A stretch of 64,000 nt of DNA from UBA4416 sp036676295 (GTDB lineage Bacteria; Bacteroidota; Bacteroidia; B-17B0; Aurantibacillaceae): assembly GCA_036676295.1 (NCBI GenBank), contig JAKFDE010000016.1:310001-374000 (forward strand), written 5' to 3'. The notes beneath the pieces are model-generated. The model was not told where the DNA came from and made no database searches. It saw only the letters and a list, made by a program, of their open reading frames with translations. Positions within the stretch are counted from its first letter, which is position 1. Every line of letters begins with the position of its first letter. Position numbers and translations under genes: made by a program. Of this stretch, positions 28,283 to 36,257 are shown in pieces.

Positions 28283-29296
28283 TATGTGTATCTGAAACCA
28301 AAACATCTTATAACTTCACTTTTGCTTATTTTGAGTTTATTCTCATTTGCCCAAAAACAAACAGCAGAAAGTGAAAAAAAAACACGGGTTCCTTCTGAAA
28401 ATATAGAAACCTTTAAACGAACTTTTTTAATTCGTCCCCGCTTTGTCTATCCTCTGATATGGATAGATATTAGCAGTCGTTTATCAGGCAAAGGAGAAAA
28501 ATTCATTTATAAACCTACTATGCCCGGTGTGGTAGGATTATCTTTAAAAATAAAAAAAGTATATGTATCGGCGGCCGTGCAATTACCACCAAACAAAATG
28601 CTCGAAAAAAAATATGGTAAAACTAAATTCAGAGACATAAATCTTAACGTTCAGGGCCGTAGATTGGCATGGACTATGTTTTACCGAGATTACAAAGGTT
28701 TTTATTTAGATAACTATAACAAATATTATCCTAATTGGAATGAAGATTCTTTAGGCTATCCACAATTAGCCGGATTAAGAATTATTGAAGGAGGATTAAG
28801 TCTTGGTTTTACTTTTAATAACAATTTCTCGCTTAATTCGGCCTTTGCACAAGGTGAAAGACAAAAGAAAAGTGCCGGCTCGCTTTTAATGGCTATTTCT
28901 GAAAAATACCAACGCATTAATGCAGATACCGGTTTTATACCGCCAACTCAGGGAGAACATTATCCAAATCTTGATAAATTAGAACACGGAAATTTCTTTA
29001 CGACTATTATATCAATTGGCTACGGTTATCAAGTGGTGGTTCGAAAATTTCATACTACAACGGTACTGATGATTGGGACCGGGCCACAAATACAAAGCTA
29101 CACACTTACAGACAAACGAAAATTCGCGTTTAATGTTCCTACATACGCTAATATAAAAAGCCAAATCGGATATAATGGTGATCATTTTTTTACAAATCTG
29201 ATCTATCAAACTGAATTTAGCACTATTCCAATAAAAGAATCGAAAATAAGATTGTTCCACCATTGGCTGGAACTTGGTATAGGAATGAGATTATAA
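28280..29296 (+). CDS. DUF4421-type outer-membrane-like protein
   Basis: A 338-residue exported protein with a signal peptide ending near FAQKQ. The start is either TTG at 28280 or GTG at 28286; no ATG fits. The mature part has alternating polar/hydrophobic strands, many aromatic residues (FIRPRFVYPLIWIDI-like), and a final strand ending in GIGMRL, as expected of an outer membrane beta-barrel. I assign it to DUF4421 by overall pattern; its function is unknown. Confidence 0.75.
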   Translation: MYVYLKPKHLITSLLLILSLFSFAQKQTAESEKKTRVPSENIETFKRTFLIRPRFVYPLIWIDISSRLSGKGEKFIYKPTMPGVVGLSLKIKKVYVSAAVQLPPNKMLEKKYGKTKFRDINLNVQGRRLAWTMFYRDYKGFYLDNYNKYYPNWNEDSLGYPQLAGLRIIEGGLSLGFTFNNNFSLNSAFAQGERQKKSAGSLLMAISEKYQRINADTGFIPPTQGEHYPNLDKLEHGNFFTTIISIGYGYQVVVRKFHTTTVLMIGTGPQIQSYTLTDKRKFAFNVPTYANIKSQIGYNGDHFFTNLIYQTEFSTIPIKESKIRLFHHWLELGIGMRL

Positions 29297-29304
29297 AAGA
29301 AGGA

Positions 29305-30093
29305 TTATTTTTTCTTTGTAAACTCTGTTACCTGATTATCATAACACAAGTAATATTTACCTTTTGCAAGGTTTTCGATGTTGGTTTCTTTTGCGTAGCC
29401 TTTTTTCACAATGTTTCCGAAAGCATCATATACTTCATAAGCAGTCTCGTAAGAGTATTGAATAGCTTTTGAATCTTTACTGATCATATAGCTAGGCTTT
29501 TCAGTCATAGCGTTTAAAATAACCGCATCAGACGTTTTAGGAGATGAACCTAAGCCAACTTGTTTAACACGGAACTTATTTTCGCCGCTGTGTGTAGAAA
29601 CCTGAAAAGAATAATCATGGTTATCGGCAGTACCAAGGCCCTGCACTTCTCCAACCGGAACCCATTTGTTCCATTTGAATTGCTCAATAACATAAGGCAA
29701 TGAACCACTTTCGTTTTTTGCTGTCCATTTTAAAACACCTGCAGAATTAATATTCATACTAAGTACTTCAAATGTTGGACGTGGTTTTAAAACTTCAGGA
29801 TTAAGAACTACAGGAATACAATCGCTTTTATGAGAGATTTCAATAGTTACTTTTTGGCCAGGTTTAATATTCATAGCAGCCAAGTCGATCTCAAAAGCAC
29901 TTGAGTTTACTTCGTCTGTAGTAATTTTACCGTTTACTTTGATCTCTGTAGCGCAAAAACCAACGCCGTTGCTGGCAAAAGAATTTTGTATATAAATATT
30001 TTTGTTTTGAAACTTGCCTTCAACAACTAAAACACCTGCTTTTGAAACAGATACAAGTGAAAATAATATAGCAAAGATGGACAGGTTTTTCAT
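29305..30093 (-). CDS. Exported protein with sorting-domain-like C-terminus
   Basis: I start it at the ATG at 30093 (MKNLSIFAILF), which gives a signal peptide cut after SKAG; the frame continues 28 codons upstream without meaning. The 262 residues look all-beta. The end (YEVYDAFGNIVKKG, then LAKGKYYLCYDNQVTEF) has the pattern of a T9SS C-terminal domain, but the usual FPNP/YPNP entry motif is missing, so T9SS export is probable rather than sure. Function unknown. Confidence 0.72.
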   Translation of the reverse strand: MKNLSIFAILFSLVSVSKAGVLVVEGKFQNKNIYIQNSFASNGVGFCATEIKVNGKITTDEVNSSAFEIDLAAMNIKPGQKVTIEISHKSDCIPVVLNPEVLKPRPTFEVLSMNINSAGVLKWTAKNESGSLPYVIEQFKWNKWVPVGEVQGLGTADNHDYSFQVSTHSGENKFRVKQVGLGSSPKTSDAVILNAMTEKPSYMISKDSKAIQYSYETAYEVYDAFGNIVKKGYAKETNIENLAKGKYYLCYDNQVTEFTKKK

Positions 30094-30151
30094 AACTGAA
30101 TGATTTAAATGTATGTTTGACTGAGTAAAGTTATAAAAATATTGAAACCTT

Positions 30152-30343
30152 TTACAACCTATGACGTAATTTAACAAACAAAAATAAAGCCAAGATTAGT
30201 AATCCCAAAAAGATAATGATCTTAAAAGCCCCTTTAAAATGGATTTTGGTTGAAAAACTGTCTTTTTTATAAGACCAAGCCATCCCTATGATGAAAACAG
30301 CTAAAAATATGAGGGCAAAGGCTATTTTTCCGGGAGTAAACAT
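30152..30343 (-). CDS. Small two-helix membrane protein
   Basis: A 63-residue protein with hydrophobic helices at about 8-24 and 40-58, a positively charged loop (WSYKKDSFSTKIHFKG) and a basic tail KLRHRL. I recall similar short proteins (opening MFTPGKIAFA) in other Bacteroidota, so I treat it as real. A TAAATTTG -7 box lies 20 bases upstream on the same strand. Role unknown. Confidence 0.7.
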   Translation of the reverse strand: MFTPGKIAFALIFLAVFIIGMAWSYKKDSFSTKIHFKGAFKIIIFLGLLILALFLFVKLRHRL

Positions 30344-30362
30344 TTTTAGTAGCTATTTGAGC

Positions 30363-30370
30363 CAAATTTA
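30363..30370 (-). promoter_or_regulatory. Candidate -7 box (TAAATTTG) for the small membrane protein
   Basis: On the minus strand this reads TAAATTTG, fitting TAnnTTTG, at a normal distance from the start at 30343. It lies in the gap shared with the divergent WG-repeat gene. Confidence 0.4.
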
Positions 30371-30377
30371 TACTTTT

Positions 30378-32477
30378 ATGACCGAAATGAAAAGAATAAT
30401 TACGTTTTTATTGATTTTTAGCATAAAAACTGCTTTTTGTAGTCAAATTGAGGATGCTTATAAAGCGCTTTCCATTTACGATTACTTTAAAGCAAAACAA
30501 TTATTTTACAAATCTATTTCTAAAAAGCCTTGTCATGCCTCTTTTGGATTAGCGACCATTTATTACCGAACTGATAATCCATTTTCGAACGTTGATAGCG
30601 CTGCGAAATACATTGCTATTTGTTCAACACAATTTAAAGATACGATCAGCTATTCAACCTACCACATTAATTCAAATTCTATTTATGCATTGGCTCAATT
30701 AATTGCTCAAAAGGGATTTCAAAAATATTGCAGCGATTATTCTGTAGACAACATCAACCATTTTTTGAAACATTTTTATTTTGCCAACGATTCTCTTTTA
30801 TCCCAAAGTTTTGATTACCGCGATCAGAAATTAGTAGAATATTATTTGTCCTATCAATCCAGCGACAGCTTAAATACATTCCTACAACGCTATCCTGAAA
30901 GCAGTTTATATTCAAAAGCAAAGAAACAGTATTTCAATTTTCAGTACCACGAAAACGTTGATGAATCAAATGCCGCGCAACTAAAAACTTTTATTAAACA
31001 ATTCTCTCACAACCCTAATGTTTTTTTAGCGGAAACCAAACTGTTTGAATTAACCAAGCAATTACATTTGGCTGATAGCTTAAACAGTTTTATAGAAAAA
31101 TACAGTACTGCTCAAACCAAAGAAGATGCCTGGAAAGCCCTTTACAGCGAATCCGTAAAAGGTTATAATGCTGAATCACTAAGTACTTTTTTAACGAAGT
31201 ATCCTAACTATCCTTACAGCGAATCCATCATTAAAGAGATCAACTTATCACAACACATTTTATTTCCACTAAAAAGCAGTAATGAAGACTATTATGGCTA
31301 CGTAGACACTTTGGGTAATTGGGTTATAAAACCGGTTTATTCTGATGCCATGCCATTTGCCGAAGGATATGCGGCCGTTTGCAAAAATGATAGTTGTTAT
31401 TATATAGATAAAGCAGGTCATAAAGTATTTGAACTTTATTTTGATGAAGCCGAAAATTATAAAAACGGAATTGCTATTGTGAAAAAAGAAACTAATTATT
31501 TTTTATTGAACAGATCGGGACAAATTATCTCTAAAGGCTATCAGGATATTGGCGAAGCTTCTAATGGCTTATATGTTTGTCAATACAATAATTTATATGG
31601 GGCTATTAATTCAAAGGGTGAAATTAACATTCCTTTTTCCTATCATAAGTTGGGTAATTTTAAAAATGGTTATGCCTATTATCTTTCAAAGGCTTATGGT
31701 TTAGTAGATATTTATAATGAAACATTAAAAGCACAATGGGATTGGGTATCTGATGTGGATTCTAATTTAATGGTCATCGTAAAAAAAAACAACAAGTTTG
31801 GCATAATGAACCTATCTGAAAAATTGTTATTACCAGCCGAATACGATTATATTGCAGCGTGTCCGAACAATATTTATTTAGTAGTTAAAAATAATTTATA
31901 TGGTTTTTTCAATATCAAAGAAAACTGTTTTGTAACAAGCATTGATTATGCCTATAATCAAGCTTACGAATCAAATTATTACAGCGATGGCAAATATTTT
32001 ACTTTAGTTAAGAATAACGAAGTGGCTTTAACAAATACTAATGGAAAGCAACTTATTAATTTTGGGACTTTCGCCAATGTGTTTTTGACTAACAATGAAT
32101 TAATGCGAGTACAGCGCAATAATAAATTTGGTTTTATCGATAAAAAACTTAAACCCATTACTCCCATCGAATTTGATATAGCAAGTAACTACGAAAATGG
32201 GCTTGCCATTGTTTCTAAAAATGGATTAAGCCAATTAATAAATACTCAGGGAAAATCGCTTTACAGTATCAAAGGTGGTTTTATTTATCCTCTGAATAAT
32301 TTCTTTTACAAAACCTCATTAAATGAATTAGTAGGTTTGATAAGTAACAAAGGCGAAGTGTTATTAAATTCTGAATACACTACTATTGAAACAATAGATG
32401 CTCATTTATTAAGATGCAAAAAAACAGACGGTTTATATTTGTACAATGCGCATACCAAAACCCTAAAAAAGATCTAA
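30378..32477 (+). CDS. WG-repeat protein
   Basis: I start it at the ATG at 30378; an ATG three codons on (30387, MKRIITFLLIF) is equally good and begins the signal peptide. The open frame runs further upstream through the divergent gene and is not coding there. Residues about 20-280 are helical (TPR-like YKALSIYDYFKAKQLFYKS). From about 300 to the end there are WG beta-repeats of about 45-50 residues (for example YYGYVDTLGNWVIKPVY, FGIMNLSEKLLLPAEYDYI, FGFIDKKLKPITPIEFD). It is probably periplasmic or surface exposed. WG repeats mediate binding; no enzyme site is seen. Confidence 0.82.
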   Translation: MTEMKRIITFLLIFSIKTAFCSQIEDAYKALSIYDYFKAKQLFYKSISKKPCHASFGLATIYYRTDNPFSNVDSAAKYIAICSTQFKDTISYSTYHINSNSIYALAQLIAQKGFQKYCSDYSVDNINHFLKHFYFANDSLLSQSFDYRDQKLVEYYLSYQSSDSLNTFLQRYPESSLYSKAKKQYFNFQYHENVDESNAAQLKTFIKQFSHNPNVFLAETKLFELTKQLHLADSLNSFIEKYSTAQTKEDAWKALYSESVKGYNAESLSTFLTKYPNYPYSESIIKEINLSQHILFPLKSSNEDYYGYVDTLGNWVIKPVYSDAMPFAEGYAAVCKNDSCYYIDKAGHKVFELYFDEAENYKNGIAIVKKETNYFLLNRSGQIISKGYQDIGEASNGLYVCQYNNLYGAINSKGEINIPFSYHKLGNFKNGYAYYLSKAYGLVDIYNETLKAQWDWVSDVDSNLMVIVKKNNKFGIMNLSEKLLLPAEYDYIAACPNNIYLVVKNNLYGFFNIKENCFVTSIDYAYNQAYESNYYSDGKYFTLVKNNEVALTNTNGKQLINFGTFANVFLTNNELMRVQRNNKFGFIDKKLKPITPIEFDIASNYENGLAIVSKNGLSQLINTQGKSLYSIKGGFIYPLNNFFYKTSLNELVGLISNKGEVLLNSEYTTIETIDAHLLRCKKTDGLYLYNAHTKTLKKI

Positions 32478-32492
32478 AACTATTTCCTGAAA

Positions 32493-35400
32493 CTACTCAA
32501 GTTTTACCATCGGTAAATTGATGGTAAATGTTGTACCTACATTTAATTCAGTCACAAAACTAATGGTTCCCGAAAAGGATTCAACTGTATTTTTAACCAT
32601 GGCCAAACCCAAACCTGTACCTGTTGATTTGGTTGTGAAATTAGGGGTAAATAATTTTTGTTGAATTTCAGCAGGAATACCCATACCATTATCTTTCACA
32701 TTAATTCTAACCGACCCTTCATTATCAAAAGCCACTACATCGATCTTGCCTTTTCTATCTGCAGGAATAGACTGTTCTGCATTTTTCAACAGATTAGTAA
32801 ACACACCCAAGCATTGGCTCTTATCGGCTTTAATATAAAGCGCATGTGTAGCGTATAATGTTACCTCACAATTGGTATTTTGTTTAAAAAGATCGGTGAC
32901 ACTTTCCAAAACATCATACACATTCAATATCTCTAAATTAGCTTTAGGCAATTTGGCAAAGTTTGAAAACTCAGTAGCAATATGCGAGAGCGTATCGATT
33001 TGTTCGATGAGCATATCCGACACTTTGCTTACACGTTCATTAATATCTTTAGGGTTTGTTGCCACTACGCGTTGCAAATGCTGAATATTTAATTTCATTG
33101 GCGTTAGTGGATTTTTAATTTCGTGCGCCACTTGTTTAGCCATTTCTCTCCAGGCAGTCTCTCGTTCTGATTGTGCCAGCAATTCAGTGCTTTTTTCTAA
33201 TTTAAGTAACATGTTATTGTACTCCATCACTAATTTACCGATCTCATCATTTGATTTCCAATTTAAAGATTCGTTACGTGATCCAAATTGTATTTTAGAG
33301 ATCTGTTGTTTGATCATCCGCAATGGCTTGGTTAATAAATTAGAAACCAACAACGCAACTAAAGTTGTGATGGCAAATAAAATCGTGTAAATATTTATCA
33401 GGGTTGTTAAATAAGCCGTTAACTCTTTTTCAAGATCCTTTTGACGTGAAAAATAAGGCAAGTTGATATAGCCCAACAACCTGTCATGTTTACTATAAAA
33501 AGGAATATAGGCCGACAAATAATTTAAATTACCGATGGTTTCTTTGTGAGAATAATTTGCCTTTGTTTCTCTTATAAAACTTGAGTAAGCAATAGGATGC
33601 ATAAACTTGGAGATCAATCCTTGTTCGTAGATGGCAGGCTGCGAGGTAGCAAATAGTTGCCCTTTTTTATTGAATAATGAAATATCGGTTCCAAACAAAA
33701 CGGCTAATTTTTTCAACGTAAATGCCGTGTAATCTTTAAATGAATTATCTAATGTATTTTGCTCTCCAACATTTTGTTGAAGTTCTCTTAATACAGATTG
33801 TGATTTTGAAAGTAATTCATTCTTATTCTTTAATTCGAATTGAGAATTAACTACCCATACCGTACCCAAAACAACACCCAACAATGACAATACAACAATA
33901 GACACAAAAATAAATTGAATACGATTATTCAATGAATTAAAACGTTTACTCTTTTTAACAACAATCGAATTAAACGAAACGCAAATAAGTACCAGTACTG
34001 AAAAGAAAATAAATAAATACGAATTAGACGTAAAGCGTTGCCAAATACCATTCTTTTTATCGCTAATAATAATGGTGGTTTGCTTATTGTTTCTGTAGAC
34101 GTTATGTTTAAAATCTTCTTTATTATTCCCATCAAATGTTTTTGTATCTATAAACAATGGGTATTGATACTCGCCATAGGAATTTATTAATTTATTGGAT
34201 TCGTAAATGGCATAAGAGATTTGCTTAGACTCTAATTTACTTTCAAGAGATTTATCGAGCAATATATCCGGAAAAGCCCCCATGTTGTTAGCAATTTTTG
34301 GTTCAAACTGCACATAAAGATTATACGCCTTTTCAGGATTTTTATTCAGATCTTCAATTTCAATTTTAGCAACGTAACGAATTGGTTTTTTGTATTTATC
34401 AATAAAATACAATTCATCGCAAACTGTTTGAAAGCCGTCTTTTTCAATTTGTTGTTTAAAATAATCTTCGTTTAAATAAATATCCTCATTATCGGTAAAT
34501 ACCGGTGTGCAATCGCTTTTAAATAAACTCAAAACAATATCATAGCGTTCGAAATAGCCCGAAAAATTAGTTTGCCGTAAACTTTGTTCAAGCCGATCGC
34601 TACTTAGTGGTAAAAGAGATAATAAATTTTTAATTTTAATATCACTTTTGATGGATTGTACAATTTTACTGAACTCATTCTCTGCAATAACATCCTGCCT
34701 GTCAAATAAGTTTAACGAAAGTGCATCATAGTTTTGCTGCTTGTTTAACGTTTCGTACTTATTAAACAAATTTGAAACCATTAAAGTGGAAGCCAACACA
34801 ATAAAACCAATGTTAATGAAATTGTAAGAGGCTTTATATTTTCTAAGAAAATAAGCGATGATCACTAAAGGAATTGGCCACAAATAATCAATAATAGCTA
34901 AATTGAAATATTTTAAAATAACGAATGCAAGTATGGAAAAAACGAAAAATAAAATAATTAAGATTTTGGTAATGCGTTCATTCCTTAAAATGATAAGAAC
35001 TATTTTTTCGAGTAAGAGATAAAAAGCAAATAATAAAACAGCTACGGATAATAAACCTATTAAACTATATACACTAAAACTAAACAGTTCATTGATATTA
35101 TAGGAAATAGTAGAGTTGTTTACTAAACTAAAGATTAATGTTCTGATATTGTATGAGAAGTAAAAAACTAAAGCAACGCCTAAGCAAAAAATAGATAAGT
35201 TAACGGCTTTGTTTTGTTTCGAAATTTCATACTTTGTTTTATAAATAAAAATAGATAAAGCGAAGATCAAAAAGCTGTTTACAAATACATCACCCAAATA
35301 AGAAAAATAAAAGGAGGATGCATTAGCAAAAATACCGGCATCATACAAACTGGTTTCGTAAAATATTTCCGGAAAACGAAAATAGATCATCAATGTTCTA

Positions 35401-36215
35401 ACAATAAAGCTGACTGAACAAAAAACGATCATGAAAATTCCTCTGTTTTTAAATCGCTTTTGTAAAAAAAGAAAGAGTGTCAACAAAAACAACACACAAG
35501 CAATAATGGCAAAAAAACAGGCGTAGGCATTAATGGTTTTATCTCTGTAAAGTCCATCACTACGAGATATTTCAAATAAAGGGTCGCCAAACTTTGATTT
35601 AACCGCATGTTTCAAATAATTAACCGGGAATATTAATCTCGTATTTTCAGGTAAATGAAACCAGCTACTAAAATTATTAAATAGGTATTTATTTTCGAAA
35701 TCATATTCGGGCTTAATGGCAATTAAAGCAATGGCTGTAAGTCTGTTATCCAAACTATCCGTTTGTTTAATATACTCATACCAACCATTTCTAATTTTAA
35801 TTAACTGAACATTAGACTCGTTTGAATAAGCATACAGATCAATAGCGGGCTGATTATCCGACCAATAACATAAACTATCGTTATTATAGGCATAAATGGC
35901 TATTCCCTCATTTTTATAAAGATCGGTAATCTCCTTATCATATTTGGCAAACAACTCTTTGGTTTGGTTTTTTTTCAAAAATTCTGCCACCTGCTCCAGT
36001 TTCTCTTTGGCAAGAGTTTCTTTTTTGTGCAGCTGTACTTCTGCGCTGTGAGCCAGTTCTTCGGTAGTTTTATAATTATTACCGGAAATAAAAAAGGCAA
36101 TACAGGCACAAATAAATGCACAAGCCAATAAGCCATATATATTAACAGAGCGCCTTTCCCTCATTATAAAAAGCAATTTACTCTTTTTAACTAATTTTTT
36201 CAACCCAAAAATCAT
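32493..36215 (-). CDS. Large multi-pass sensor histidine kinase (NtrY-like)
   Basis: A 1240-residue membrane kinase. A first helix lies near residues 27-45 and an extracytoplasmic part follows to about 230. Then come a block of hydrophobic helices (about 230-490), a second sensor region, further helices near 730-790 and 930-960, and a HAMP-like linker. The HisKA box is AHEIKNPLTPMK with His1031. The HATPase domain has NLLKNAEQSIP, DNGMGIP and GTGLGLAMVKN. The architecture recalls NtrY. No response regulator is adjacent, so it is an orphan kinase here. A start at the internal Met (MRERRSVNIYG) is also possible. Confidence 0.88.
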   Translation of the reverse strand: MIFGLKKLVKKSKLLFIMRERRSVNIYGLLACAFICACIAFFISGNNYKTTEELAHSAEVQLHKKETLAKEKLEQVAEFLKKNQTKELFAKYDKEITDLYKNEGIAIYAYNNDSLCYWSDNQPAIDLYAYSNESNVQLIKIRNGWYEYIKQTDSLDNRLTAIALIAIKPEYDFENKYLFNNFSSWFHLPENTRLIFPVNYLKHAVKSKFGDPLFEISRSDGLYRDKTINAYACFFAIIACVLFLLTLFLFLQKRFKNRGIFMIVFCSVSFIVRTLMIYFRFPEIFYETSLYDAGIFANASSFYFSYLGDVFVNSFLIFALSIFIYKTKYEISKQNKAVNLSIFCLGVALVFYFSYNIRTLIFSLVNNSTISYNINELFSFSVYSLIGLLSVAVLLFAFYLLLEKIVLIILRNERITKILIILFFVFSILAFVILKYFNLAIIDYLWPIPLVIIAYFLRKYKASYNFINIGFIVLASTLMVSNLFNKYETLNKQQNYDALSLNLFDRQDVIAENEFSKIVQSIKSDIKIKNLLSLLPLSSDRLEQSLRQTNFSGYFERYDIVLSLFKSDCTPVFTDNEDIYLNEDYFKQQIEKDGFQTVCDELYFIDKYKKPIRYVAKIEIEDLNKNPEKAYNLYVQFEPKIANNMGAFPDILLDKSLESKLESKQISYAIYESNKLINSYGEYQYPLFIDTKTFDGNNKEDFKHNVYRNNKQTTIIISDKKNGIWQRFTSNSYLFIFFSVLVLICVSFNSIVVKKSKRFNSLNNRIQFIFVSIVVLSLLGVVLGTVWVVNSQFELKNKNELLSKSQSVLRELQQNVGEQNTLDNSFKDYTAFTLKKLAVLFGTDISLFNKKGQLFATSQPAIYEQGLISKFMHPIAYSSFIRETKANYSHKETIGNLNYLSAYIPFYSKHDRLLGYINLPYFSRQKDLEKELTAYLTTLINIYTILFAITTLVALLVSNLLTKPLRMIKQQISKIQFGSRNESLNWKSNDEIGKLVMEYNNMLLKLEKSTELLAQSERETAWREMAKQVAHEIKNPLTPMKLNIQHLQRVVATNPKDINERVSKVSDMLIEQIDTLSHIATEFSNFAKLPKANLEILNVYDVLESVTDLFKQNTNCEVTLYATHALYIKADKSQCLGVFTNLLKNAEQSIPADRKGKIDVVAFDNEGSVRINVKDNGMGIPAEIQQKLFTPNFTTKSTGTGLGLAMVKNTVESFSGTISFVTELNVGTTFTINLPMVKLE

Positions 36216-36232
36216 TTTTTTGAAGATTTAAG

Positions 36233-36240
36233 TATATTTG
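36233..36240 (+). promoter_or_regulatory. Candidate -7 box (TATATTTG) for the GT-C/TPR gene
   Basis: Exact TAnnTTTG match 17 bases before the ATG at 36258, in the 42-base gap between divergent genes. The nearest TTTG is only about 10 bases upstream, so the -33 part is poor. Confidence 0.45.
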
Positions 36241-36257
36241 TATACTAACATAGAATT

